Assembly: GCF_000971295.1 (NCBI RefSeq)
Contig: NZ_LANJ01000019.1
Coordinates: 62,001-126,000, forward strand
DNA length: 64,000 bases
Source of the DNA: Devosia epidermidihirudinis
Lineage (GTDB): Bacteria > Pseudomonadota > Alphaproteobacteria > Rhizobiales > Devosiaceae
Reading direction: 5' to 3'
Shown: positions 8,724 to 17,076 of the stretch, one piece after another
Position numbering within the stretch: the stretch's first letter is position 1
How the letters are laid out: every line of letters starts with the position of its first letter
Made by a program: the position numbers and the translations under genes
The notes under the pieces: generated by a model
Databases searched by the model: none
Told to the model about the DNA's origin: nothing
Seen by the model: the letters and a program-made list of their open reading frames with translations, nothing else

Positions 8724-9691
8724 GTGAAATGAGCCGTTTCCCCCTGGGCGACAAAGAGCTGAAGCTGGGCATGCTGGGCATGGTGGAGGGCAATGGCCAT
8801 CCCTTTTCCTGGAGCATCATTTTCAACGGCAGCTATGACCCTGATGCGCTGGCAAAATGCCCCTACCCGGCCATCAAGGACTATATCGGCAAGCAGCCGG
8901 CCTCGACGCTGGGCATTCCCGGCGCCAAGGTCACCCATGTCTGGACCGATAACCCCGCCGACGCCGTGTCGGTCGCTGCCGTCGCCAATATCCCCAATGT
9001 CGTAGCGCGCGCCGAAGACGTGATCGGCCATGTCGATGCCGTGCTGGTGGCCACCGACAAGGGGCACGAGCACGTCGAGCGCTGCCGCCCGTTTGTCGAA
9101 GCGGGCATTCCCATCTTCGTCGACAAACCGCTCTGCACCAGCGCGGAAGACCTCGCGACCTTTTCCAAGTGGGTTGACGAGGGCAAGGCCATCATCAGCT
9201 CGTCGGCCATGCGCTATTGCAAGGAGTTCGAGCCCTACCACAACGGCGCCACGCACGAATTCGGCGAGCTGCGCCATATCAGCATGACCATGGTCAAGAG
9301 CTGGGAAGCCTATGGCATCCACGCGCTCGAAGCGGTTTATCCCATTGTCGGACCCGGCTTTGTCTCGGTGCAGAACATTGGCGATGACAAGACCAATATC
9401 GTCCATCTGCGCCATCGCAGCGGCACCGAAATCACGCTGTCGGTGATCTCAGATCTCTATGGCGGGTTCGGACTGATGACGCTGGCCGGCACCCGTGCCA
9501 ATGCCCAGCTCAAGTTCTTCGACAACTACTATTCGTTCAAGAAGCAGCTCGAGTCCTATGTCGGCTATCTGCGCACCGGCGTGCCGCCTGTGCCGTGGAG
9601 CGAGACGGTCGAGCTGATGCAGCTGGTGATTGCCGGCCTCGATAGCCGCGCCCAGGGCGGCGCCAAGATTTACCTCAACGAGAAGCACTGA
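8720..9691 (+). CDS. Gfo/Idh/MocA-family oxidoreductase, divergent
   Basis: A second, divergent Gfo/Idh-like protein of 323 residues. Recognisable parts are LGMLGMVEGNGHPFSWS (an atypical nucleotide-binding start lacking the normal GxGxxG), ATDKGHEH, and FVDKPLC, equivalent to the EKP motif with Glu replaced by Asp. The GTG start overlaps the upstream stop (GTGA); an ATG at 8729 is an alternative. Translation is probably coupled to the SDR. The unusual N-terminus may change cofactor binding. Confidence 0.8.
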   Translation: MSEMSRFPLGDKELKLGMLGMVEGNGHPFSWSIIFNGSYDPDALAKCPYPAIKDYIGKQPASTLGIPGAKVTHVWTDNPADAVSVAAVANIPNVVARAEDVIGHVDAVLVATDKGHEHVERCRPFVEAGIPIFVDKPLCTSAEDLATFSKWVDEGKAIISSSAMRYCKEFEPYHNGATHEFGELRHISMTMVKSWEAYGIHALEAVYPIVGPGFVSVQNIGDDKTNIVHLRHRSGTEITLSVISDLYGGFGLMTLAGTRANAQLKFFDNYYSFKKQLESYVGYLRTGVPPVPWSETVELMQLVIAGLDSRAQGGAKIYLNEKH

Positions 9692-9693
9692 CC

Positions 9694-10479
9694 ATGGCCG
9701 TCCTCGACACATTTTCCCTCAAGGGCAAGGTCGCCCTCGTCACCGGCGGCGCGGGTCTTTATGGCCGCCAGATCGTGGCTGCCCTGGCCGAAGCCGGTGC
9801 CACCACTTTCCTTGCCGCACGCGACCAGACCAAGCTCGAAGCCGTCGCCGCTGAAGAACGCGCTCTGGGTCGCGACGTGACAGCCCTGTCGCTCGACCTG
9901 TCGTCCGACGCCTCCATCGAGGCCCTGCACAAGACCGTCATCGAGCGTGCCGGTCGCGTCGATGTGCTGGTCAACAATGCCGTCACCCGTTCGGCCCTTT
10001 CCGGCTGGGGGCACGATCTCGACGCGTTCGACCAGAGCCTGCGCGTCAATGCCTCGGCCCTGTTCAAGATCACCCATCTGTTCGGCCAGACCATGCGCGC
10101 CCAGCGCTCGGGTTCGGTGATCAATATCGGCTCGATGATGGGCATGGTCGGCGTCGAAATGGCCAACTATGCCGGCACCGACATGACGCCTGACCCGTCC
10201 CCGATCTACCACTACGAGAAGGGCGGCATGGTCAATTTCACCCGTTGGGCCGCCAGTATCTTAGGCGCCGACAATGTGCGGGTGAACTGCCTGTCTCCCG
10301 GCGGCTTCTTCAACGGCCAGCCTGAGCAGTTCGTGAAGAACTACAACGCCCGCACCCAGCTCGGCCGCATGGCCAATGACACCGATCTCAAGGGCGCCAT
10401 CGTCTTTCTGGCGTCAGACGCCTCCGCATACGTCACCGGCGTCAACCTGCCCATCGATGGCGGTTACACGGCCAAATAG
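9694..10479 (+). CDS. SDR-family oxidoreductase
   Basis: Classical short-chain dehydrogenase of 261 residues with VTGGAGLYGRQI cofactor loop, NNAV motif, catalytic Ser in NIGSMMGMVG and Tyr/Lys in IYHYEKGGMVNF, and C-terminal VTGVNLPIDGGYTAK. It starts 2 nt after the preceding stop. The YHYEK region is spaced as in the other cluster SDRs, so it is likely active. The substrate is unknown, but it is clearly part of the same transcript. Confidence 0.88.
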   Translation: MAVLDTFSLKGKVALVTGGAGLYGRQIVAALAEAGATTFLAARDQTKLEAVAAEERALGRDVTALSLDLSSDASIEALHKTVIERAGRVDVLVNNAVTRSALSGWGHDLDAFDQSLRVNASALFKITHLFGQTMRAQRSGSVINIGSMMGMVGVEMANYAGTDMTPDPSPIYHYEKGGMVNFTRWAASILGADNVRVNCLSPGGFFNGQPEQFVKNYNARTQLGRMANDTDLKGAIVFLASDASAYVTGVNLPIDGGYTAK

Positions 10480-10499
10480 TCTTTTCCGGAACAATCATC

Positions 10500-11312
10500 A
10501 TGACCGACAAGCAAGCCTACTCCGCCACCCCCGCCACCAAATATCGCATGCGCCCCAGCCGTGTGCTGCGTACCATCGCTGCAGGTGGCGTGGCCAAGGT
10601 GCTCAAGCTCAATACCTATGACACCAAGGTCGCCGAGATTTTCGCGCAGTCCCAGCCGGACGCGCTGTGGCTCTGCATGGAACATACCTCGTCCAATTAC
10701 GAGCAGATAGAAAACCAGATCCGCGCCGCCAAGATCTATGACGTCGACGCTGTCGTCCGTGTCGGTCGCGGCAGCTATAGCGACTATATCCGCAGCCTTG
10801 AGATGGACGCGGCCGGCCTAATCGTGCCGCATGTGATGAACGCTGCCGACGCCCTCGCGGTGCGCGATATGACCAAGTTCGCCCCGCTCGGCCGCCGCGC
10901 CGTCGATGGCGGCAATAACGACGCCCAGTTCACCCGCGTCGGCTTCCTCGACTATCTCGAGACCGCCAACAAGGAACGCTTCGTCTGCCACCAGATCGAA
11001 GACCCCGAGGCGCTCGACCAGATCGAAGCCATCGCCGAAATCGACGGCGTCGATTGCCTGTTCTTCGGCCCCGGCGACTATTCGGTGGCGCTGGGCATTC
11101 CCGGCCAGATCCAGGCGCCCGAGATTACCAAAGTGCGTGAACGCGTGGCCGAAGTCGCCCGCAAGCACGGCAAAATTGCCGCCACCGTCGCCGGCAAGGC
11201 CAACCTCAAGGACTATGTCTCGATGGGCTACAACATGCTCAGCGTCGGTGCCGACGTGGTGGCGCTCGCCACCTATGCCGACGACATGATGGCCGCGTTC
11301 GAGCAGATCTAG
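10500..11312 (+). CDS. HpcH/HpaI-type aldolase/citrate-lyase family protein
   Basis: Predicted class II aldolase of 270 residues in the HpcH/HpaI (2-keto-3-deoxy acid aldolase) superfamily. Supporting blocks are ALWLCMEHTSSNYEQI (early catalytic-region glutamate), VVRVGRGSY, GLIVPHVMNAADA, CHQIEDPEAL (metal-ligand type glutamate) and DCLFFGPGDYSVALG. Such enzymes cleave a 2-keto-3-deoxy acid to pyruvate or oxaloacetate plus an aldehyde. Following two Gfo/Idh enzymes and two SDRs, it would be the carbon-carbon cleavage step of a non-phosphorylative pathway. Confidence 0.85.
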   Translation: MTDKQAYSATPATKYRMRPSRVLRTIAAGGVAKVLKLNTYDTKVAEIFAQSQPDALWLCMEHTSSNYEQIENQIRAAKIYDVDAVVRVGRGSYSDYIRSLEMDAAGLIVPHVMNAADALAVRDMTKFAPLGRRAVDGGNNDAQFTRVGFLDYLETANKERFVCHQIEDPEALDQIEAIAEIDGVDCLFFGPGDYSVALGIPGQIQAPEITKVRERVAEVARKHGKIAATVAGKANLKDYVSMGYNMLSVGADVVALATYADDMMAAFEQI

Positions 11313-11323
11313 GACACTTCACG

Positions 11324-12604
11324 ATGGACATTTCCAGCATTCGCCAAACCATTCTCGATGGCCGCACCAAGGGCATTCCGGGGACTACCGAACCCTTTGC
11401 CCTGGAGCAGATTGCCGAAAAAGGCTGGAATGTCCTGAACGAAGACCTGCCACTGCCGCTGATGGTGCTCAAGCGCTCTGCGCTTGACGCCAATGCACAG
11501 ATTTTTGGCCGCTACCTGGCGGAACACGGCCTCTCCCTCGCACCCCACGGCAAGACGACGATGAGCCCGCAGCTGTTTGCCGAGCAATTGGCCAACGGCG
11601 CCTGGGGGTTGACCGCGGCGACGGTCAACCAGGTGCAGGTGATGCGCCACTATGGCGTGCCCCGTGTCGTGCTGGCCAACCAGCTGCTGGGCAAGACCCA
11701 CCTCCACACCATCGATGCCGAGATCAACGCGGCAGACGATTTCAGCTTCTATTGCTTCGTGGATTCGGTTGCCCAGTTGCAGAATATGCAGCGCCATCTC
11801 GGCGGCGTACCGCTCCTGCGCCCCATCCGCCTTTTGATCGAGGTAGGGGCCGCTGGTGGCCGCACCGGACTGCGCACCAAGGCCGAAGCCGCCGCACTGG
11901 CTGAAGCCATCGGCAATGCCGACCAGAGCCAGTTCCGCTTTGCCGGCGTTGCCGCCTTTGAAGGCGTGGTGCCGGGCATCGACAAGACCCCGTCCCTGGT
12001 GAGCGACTTTGCCGACCTCGTCGTCGACATTGCCCGCGCCCTGCCCACCTCGCTCTATGCCGGGCTCGATGAGTTCCTGCTCAGCGGCGGCGGCTCCGCC
12101 TATTTCGATCTGGTTGCCGAGCGCTTCAAAAGCATCGACCTGAATGTGCCAGTGCGCGTGCTGCTGCGCAGCGGCTGCTACATCACCAATGACCATGGCA
12201 GCTATCAAAGCGCGCAGAACCAGGCGAAGGCCGATCCCAAGCGCTCGTGGAAATCCGACCTGATACCGGCACTTGAAGCCTGGGCCTATGTGCAATCGAC
12301 GCCCGAGCCGGGCCTTGCCTTTCTCAGCATGGGCAAGCGCGACATTCCCTATGACGGCGGGCTGCCTGTGCCGCTCAAGCTCTATCGTCCAGGGGTTGGC
12401 TTCCTGCCTGTGGGGCAAGCCGAAATCTTCGCCACCAATGACCAGCATGCCTATGTGCGGCTGGGCGCCGACACAGACTGGCAGGTCGGTGACATGGTGG
12501 CTTCGGGTATTTCCCACCCCTGCACTGCCTTCGACAAATGGCGGTTCATCCCGGTAATCGACGACAATTATGCCGTGATCGACGGCGTGCTGACCTTCTT
12601 CTGA
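11324..12604 (+). CDS. D-serine deaminase-like PLP enzyme (fold-type III)
   Basis: PLP-dependent enzyme of 426 residues related to D-serine/D-threonine dehydratases (DSD1-like, alanine-racemase N-terminal barrel). The PLP lysine is in LAPHGKTTMSP. The C-terminal domain has the metal motif SGISHPCTAFDKWR, with the His-x-Cys pair used for zinc in eukaryotic D-serine dehydratase. It follows the aldolase by 11 nt. A likely reaction is elimination of water and ammonia from a D-3-hydroxy amino acid. The RidA-type protein at 23356 could then clear the enamine/imine product. Confidence 0.85.
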   Translation: MDISSIRQTILDGRTKGIPGTTEPFALEQIAEKGWNVLNEDLPLPLMVLKRSALDANAQIFGRYLAEHGLSLAPHGKTTMSPQLFAEQLANGAWGLTAATVNQVQVMRHYGVPRVVLANQLLGKTHLHTIDAEINAADDFSFYCFVDSVAQLQNMQRHLGGVPLLRPIRLLIEVGAAGGRTGLRTKAEAAALAEAIGNADQSQFRFAGVAAFEGVVPGIDKTPSLVSDFADLVVDIARALPTSLYAGLDEFLLSGGGSAYFDLVAERFKSIDLNVPVRVLLRSGCYITNDHGSYQSAQNQAKADPKRSWKSDLIPALEAWAYVQSTPEPGLAFLSMGKRDIPYDGGLPVPLKLYRPGVGFLPVGQAEIFATNDQHAYVRLGADTDWQVGDMVASGISHPCTAFDKWRFIPVIDDNYAVIDGVLTFF

Positions 12605-12626
12605 TATCTCCAGCAAGGCGAATGCG

Positions 12627-14123
12627 GTGAGCAAGACTGTACTTTTCGGCGGACTCTTTCACGAGACCCACACTTTCCTGAGCCAGACCACGACCGTCGC
12701 CGATTTCGAGGCCGTGGCGCTGCATCGGGGGCAGGACGCGATCACGGCCAATCTTGGCAATGCCTCCCCCAGCGACGGCTTCCTGTCCTATGCGCTGGAA
12801 CAGGGCTGGACCATCCTGCCCACAATCCAGATGGCGGCCATGCCCGGTGGCAAGGCTGCTGATGCGGCGGTCACATTGTTCCGCGACGCCTTCTTTGCCG
12901 GGCTGGCGCAGCATATGGACCAGCTCGACGGCATCTACCTGGTGCTGCACGGCGCCATGGTGAGCCAGAGCTCGGACGACGTCGAAGGTGAATTGCTGGC
13001 CGACATTCGGGCCGCTCTGCGCAAGGCCGGTCGCGATATCCCGGTTGTTGCCGTGCTCGATCTGCATGCCAATGTCTCCCACGCCATGGTCGACAACAGC
13101 ACCGCCCTGCGCGCCTATCGCGAAAACCCGCATAGCGATGCCCGCGACGCTGCCGTCGCCGCCGCAGTACTGCTGGGCCAAAGCATGGATGGCCTCGCCA
13201 TGGCGCAGGTGCACCTGCCGACACGCCACGTGCTGCCGCCAACCGGCGTTGGCTCGGCCAGCAATCCGATGAAGGCCGTGCTGGCCGCCGCCCGCGCCAT
13301 TGAGGCCCGCGATCCCGCCATCCTCAATATCAATGTCATGGCGGGTTACGCCTATTCCGACATTGCCGATTGCGGCTTCAGCCTGTCCTGCGTCACCACG
13401 GGCGACATAGCAAAAGCCTCCACATACCTCAGCGATCTCGCCGCCCTGCTGGAAACCCACCTGGCGGAGGGCTATCCGCTGGAGGATGACCTCGCCACAG
13501 CGCTTAGGCGCGCAGATGCCCTGCCCGATGGGCGTGGACCGATCCTTTTGATCGAAGCCGCTGACAATATCGGCGGCGGCACACCCGGCGATGCGACGGG
13601 CGTGCTTGGACCCTTATTGGCAGCTGGCCGCATGGGCGTCATGGCGGCGATTGCCGACGAGGATGCCGTCAAAAGCTGTGTTGCAGCGGGCATCGGTGGC
13701 ACGATTGATATCGCCATTGGCGCCAAGACCGACCGCCATCACGGCGAGCCGGTGCAGTTTCGCGGCATTGTGCGCAACCTGACAGATGGCCACTTCGAGC
13801 TTGAAAACCCGAAGTCGCACCTGGCCTCGATGGTCGGCACCCATGCCGATATGGGCCCCTGCGCCGTGATCGAAAACGAACAGGCTATCATCCTGCTCTC
13901 GACCCGAAAAATGCCGCCCATGGATATCGGGCAGCTGCATTCGCAGGGGATGAAACCCGCCGAGGCCAGCTACATCGTGGTCAAGGCCGCCGTGTCCCAC
14001 CGCGATGCCTATGACCCGATCGCGCGGGCGAGCTTTTATGTCGACAGCCCGGGCCTGTGCACCAGCAATCTCAAGCGGCTGCCCTATTCCAAGCTCAACA
14101 ATAAAAGCATCGCCCTCGATTGA
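12627..14123 (+). CDS. M81-family metallopeptidase (MlrC-like)
   Basis: 498 residues similar to microcystinase C (MlrC), a zinc-dependent hydrolase family. Visible motifs are GGLFHETHTFL at the start, LHGAMVSQSSDDVEGELL, VVAVLDLHANVSHAMVDNS and ENPHSD, which provide the Asp/His metal ligands, and the C-terminal YSKLNN region. It starts at GTG (12627) after AAGGCG. Family members hydrolyse small peptides or amides; the natural substrate of most is unknown. It is the last gene of the run that starts at 6928, and faces the PhyH gene. Confidence 0.88.
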   Translation: MSKTVLFGGLFHETHTFLSQTTTVADFEAVALHRGQDAITANLGNASPSDGFLSYALEQGWTILPTIQMAAMPGGKAADAAVTLFRDAFFAGLAQHMDQLDGIYLVLHGAMVSQSSDDVEGELLADIRAALRKAGRDIPVVAVLDLHANVSHAMVDNSTALRAYRENPHSDARDAAVAAAVLLGQSMDGLAMAQVHLPTRHVLPPTGVGSASNPMKAVLAAARAIEARDPAILNINVMAGYAYSDIADCGFSLSCVTTGDIAKASTYLSDLAALLETHLAEGYPLEDDLATALRRADALPDGRGPILLIEAADNIGGGTPGDATGVLGPLLAAGRMGVMAAIADEDAVKSCVAAGIGGTIDIAIGAKTDRHHGEPVQFRGIVRNLTDGHFELENPKSHLASMVGTHADMGPCAVIENEQAIILLSTRKMPPMDIGQLHSQGMKPAEASYIVVKAAVSHRDAYDPIARASFYVDSPGLCTSNLKRLPYSKLNNKSIALD

Positions 14124-14182
14124 GGTGACGGGAGGCCATAATGACGGAGCGCGGGGGGAGACGCGACGTAGAGCGAAGGGCA

Positions 14183-14208
14183 CGACGACATGCACCGGCA
14201 TGCCGTCG
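14183..14208. terminator. Hairpin between convergent mlrC-like and phyH-like genes
   Basis: An 11-bp stem with one mismatch (CGACGACATGC against GCATGCCGTCG) and a 4-nt loop, placed midway between the two convergent stops. No U tract is visible, so termination strength is uncertain. Confidence 0.45.
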
Positions 14209-14221
14209 CGCCACGTGCCCG

Positions 14222-14998
14222 TCAGATCTTGTTGGCCGCCCGCAAATCCGCCTGCAGCTTGGCCTGATAGGCGGCCTTGGCCACCTCATCGACCTTGGCG
14301 CTGACTCCGAAATAAACAAAGCCCAACGCTCGCCGCGCCCGCGTTCTGGACTGGTTGGCGCCCGCCCAATGCACCGTCTTAGAGTGGTGCATCAGCAAGG
14401 TGCCGGCATCGCCCGGAAACGCCGCCGTATTGGCCTTGTCCTGCGCCGTGCCAAAATCGGTGATCCCCTGCGAAAAACCAAGGATTTCCGAGCGCCCATG
14501 CGGGCGATACCCCTCGGCCAGGTGCGAACCGGTCACGTAGTGGATGCAGCCGTTTTCCTCATCGACTGGCTCCAGTGCCAGCCAGCCCGTCACGGCGGCG
14601 GGCGGGTTGAAGTGGAAATAGTAGCCGTCCTGATGTGGCGGGGTGGGCTTGCCGATCCCGGCGGGCTTGTTGAAGTATTCCAGGTTGACCGCGCGCACTG
14701 GCTCACCCAGCGCCATTTCGGCCAGATCGTGGATTTCGGCGGCCTCCAGCAGCACGCGGAAATACTCGTCATAGGCCTGCATGTTCTGCATCTGCTTGAG
14801 CGAGGTTCGGTCCGCCTTGTCTTCGTAGAAGGCCTCGGTTTCCTTCATCTTCGGCAACGCCTCGATCAGGTAGCGGTCAAACTCCCGATTGATCTCGGCC
14901 ATTTTGGCGGCATCGAACAGCGGGCGGATGGCGATGTAGCCGTCCCGGTCAAAATCCTGCTTCAGGCTGCTCATCGGCTTGGCCATGGATTGGCTCAT
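14222..14998 (-). CDS. Phytanoyl-CoA dioxygenase (PhyH) family protein
   Basis: Predicted Fe(II)/2-oxoglutarate-dependent oxygenase of 258 residues. The iron triad is visible: His and Asp in TPPHQDGYYFHF and the distal His in KTVHWAG. The 2-oxoglutarate-binding arginine is probably in SRTRARRALGF. The start at 14998 has an AGGGAG-type Shine-Dalgarno. Members hydroxylate diverse small molecules, so the cluster substrate may need hydroxylation before cleavage. It is transcribed on its own, divergently from the AraC regulator. Confidence 0.87.
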   Translation of the reverse strand: MSQSMAKPMSSLKQDFDRDGYIAIRPLFDAAKMAEINREFDRYLIEALPKMKETEAFYEDKADRTSLKQMQNMQAYDEYFRVLLEAAEIHDLAEMALGEPVRAVNLEYFNKPAGIGKPTPPHQDGYYFHFNPPAAVTGWLALEPVDEENGCIHYVTGSHLAEGYRPHGRSEILGFSQGITDFGTAQDKANTAAFPGDAGTLLMHHSKTVHWAGANQSRTRARRALGFVYFGVSAKVDEVAKAAYQAKLQADLRAANKI

Positions 14999-15120
14999 CG
15001 TCTCTCTCCCTGTGCGCTGGCCTCCAAGGGCCTCACCCCATCAAAGGCCAAGCCAGACGCATCGTCTTGTGATGAGTACGACGCAAAACAAGGAATTCCG
15101 ATTGGCGCGCCATCGGGACG

Positions 15121-15948
15121 ATGGCCCCGCGCAACGAAGTCTGCTGGTGTCGCCGCATGACCCCGCTGCCCGGACCCGAGAGCATCATACTGAAGGAACA
15201 CCGCCTCGGTCGGTTTGATCGACGCATGCCAATTGGGCCCGCCCAATGGGCGTTTCATGACCTTTTGTGGATTCACGAGGGCAGCGTCAGCCTCCACTTT
15301 GAGGGGCTGGAGCAAAGCCTTGTCCTGACAGCGCCAACCGGCGTGCTGATCCTGCCCGGCACAGCCTTTTCCGGTGGCGCGATCAAGAGCTATGCCACGG
15401 CATCGATCTGCCATTTCATCGCCGATCATCCGGCAGGACCCGGTTTTCTGGTGCCCAATCCCGGCGAGGAACTGCACATTCAAAACCTGCTGCGTCTGAG
15501 CCTGGAGCTGGCGCGAAAGCCGGACGAGGCCAATGCGATGCGGCGCAAGCGCCTGCTGCTTGCCATTCTCGATTGTTTCGGCCCGCCTTCAGCGGTGAGC
15601 CAGCCCGTGGCCTCCTCGCAGAACGAGCGCCTGGCGATGGCCTGGCAACAGGCCGATACGTCCCTGCGCAAAATGCGAACGCTCAGCGATGTGGCGGCCC
15701 TGATCGGCGTCCATGAAAGCGCCCTGCGCTCGATGCACCGCAATGTGCATCAGACTTCAGCCGGAACCTATCTGCGTGAGCTGCGCCTCAAGCGCGCCGA
15801 GGAGCTGTTGGCCACCACCGGCTATACCGTCAGGGAAGTCGCGCGGCTTGTCGGCTATGGCCACGCCGAAACACTCAATTCCGCTTTCCTGAAAAGTCGG
15901 GGCCGCACGCCCGGACAATTTCGACACTGGTCCAATCCCTTTGCCTGA
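15121..15948 (+). CDS. AraC-family transcriptional regulator
   Basis: 275 residues with an N-terminal cupin-like sensor domain (about 20-110, including VLILPGTAFSG) and a C-terminal double helix-turn-helix. The first helix-turn-helix contains TLSDVAALIGVHESALRSM, and the second VREVARLVGYGHAETLNSAF followed by GRTPGQFR. ATG codons at 15121 and 15157 are both possible starts. It lies between the divergent phyH-like gene and the Asp-box gene, so it probably controls one or both. Confidence 0.9.
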   Translation: MAPRNEVCWCRRMTPLPGPESIILKEHRLGRFDRRMPIGPAQWAFHDLLWIHEGSVSLHFEGLEQSLVLTAPTGVLILPGTAFSGGAIKSYATASICHFIADHPAGPGFLVPNPGEELHIQNLLRLSLELARKPDEANAMRRKRLLLAILDCFGPPSAVSQPVASSQNERLAMAWQQADTSLRKMRTLSDVAALIGVHESALRSMHRNVHQTSAGTYLRELRLKRAEELLATTGYTVREVARLVGYGHAETLNSAFLKSRGRTPGQFRHWSNPFA

Positions 15949-15955
15949 GGACACT

Positions 15956-17035
15956 ATGCGTCTGCTCGACACTGTTACTATCTACGCCAACCCTGCCCCA
16001 CTGCTGGTCAGCCGGCAGGCGATGTTTCCGGGCCTCGTTCGTCTGGACAATGGCGAGCTGATCGCCATGTTTTCCATCGGCCAGGCCTTCGACGCCGCCG
16101 ACACCCGCGCCCATGTCAGCCGCAGCACCGACAACGGAAAAACCTGGTCGGCTGCAACGCCGCTGCATGACGCGACAGGCGCGGCTCTGGAGTCAGAAAC
16201 CTTCAAGCCGCTGCTGCTGGCCGATGGCACCATCCTCGCCACCGGCTATGTCTTTGTGCGGCCCGACGCGCTTACCCCCATCGTCGATCCCGAGACGCTC
16301 GAAGTCCTGCCACTGCACAACAAACACGCGCGTTCGACCGATGGCGGGCTGAGCTGGACCGTGCCGGAGCGCTTCGAAGTCGATGGCCGGGGCCTCGAGC
16401 TCTCTGGCCCCTGCATCCAGCTTGCCTCCGGCCGTATTATCGGCGCTGCGCCACCGTTTCACCTCGGCGCGGATGGGCATACCGGTTGGATCATCGCCAG
16501 CGATGATAATGGCCAGAGCTGGTACAAGCTCTCCGAGTTCTTCGCCTCCCCCGCCGGCAATGTCTCTGCCTGGGAAAGCCGACTTTGCGAGTATGCGCCA
16601 GGCAAGGTCGCGGTCCTGTTCTGGGCCTATGACAACGCCACGGGCACCAACCTCAACAATCACCTCGTCCTGTCCGATAATGGCGGGGCCTCCTTCGGCA
16701 CAGCGATCGACACCGGCATTCACGGGCAGGCATCCAACCTCGTGCCGCTCGATGCTAACAGTCTGCTAACCATTCACGCCCATCGCGAACAGCCTGTGGG
16801 TCTCGTGGTCAGGCGCATCGCGCTGGGCGAAACCGGCATCGCCGTGCAGGAAACACTCGATCTGTTCTCCAATAATGCCATGGCCAGCAACAGCGCCGAC
16901 ATCGCCCAGCAGTTCGGCAGCCTCAAATTCGGCCAACCTTCCCTGCTGCCATTGGGCGGGGGCGAGTACCTCGCCGTCTGCTGGCAGCTCGAGAATTCTC
17001 AGCACATTATCAAAGGCTTCCGCCTTACACTTTGA
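15956..17035 (+). CDS. Sialidase-like Asp-box (BNR repeat) protein, probably cytoplasmic
   Basis: 359 residues predicted to form a sialidase-type beta-propeller. Four Asp-box motifs of the S-x-D-x-G-x-T-W type are visible: RSTDNGKTW, RSTDGGLSW, ASDDNGQSW and LSDNGGASF. No signal peptide or membrane segment is seen, so the protein should be intracellular. The ATG at 15956 has a GAGGA Shine-Dalgarno and lies 7 nt after the AraC gene. It may be a glycosidase or lyase acting on an imported glycoside; true sialidase activity is not shown. Confidence 0.82.
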   Translation: MRLLDTVTIYANPAPLLVSRQAMFPGLVRLDNGELIAMFSIGQAFDAADTRAHVSRSTDNGKTWSAATPLHDATGAALESETFKPLLLADGTILATGYVFVRPDALTPIVDPETLEVLPLHNKHARSTDGGLSWTVPERFEVDGRGLELSGPCIQLASGRIIGAAPPFHLGADGHTGWIIASDDNGQSWYKLSEFFASPAGNVSAWESRLCEYAPGKVAVLFWAYDNATGTNLNNHLVLSDNGGASFGTAIDTGIHGQASNLVPLDANSLLTIHAHREQPVGLVVRRIALGETGIAVQETLDLFSNNAMASNSADIAQQFGSLKFGQPSLLPLGGGEYLAVCWQLENSQHIIKGFRLTL

Positions 17036-17076
17036 TTGCAAAGGCCCTGCGGGGCCGCAACATTCCGGACAGAACC

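Noticed and set aside
14141..15160. Plus-strand frame with a GGGAGG site and ATG, antisense to the PhyH-type gene
   Set aside because: The start signal is suggestive, but the translation is Arg/His-rich without domain features, and the opposite strand encodes a full PhyH protein with its iron triad.
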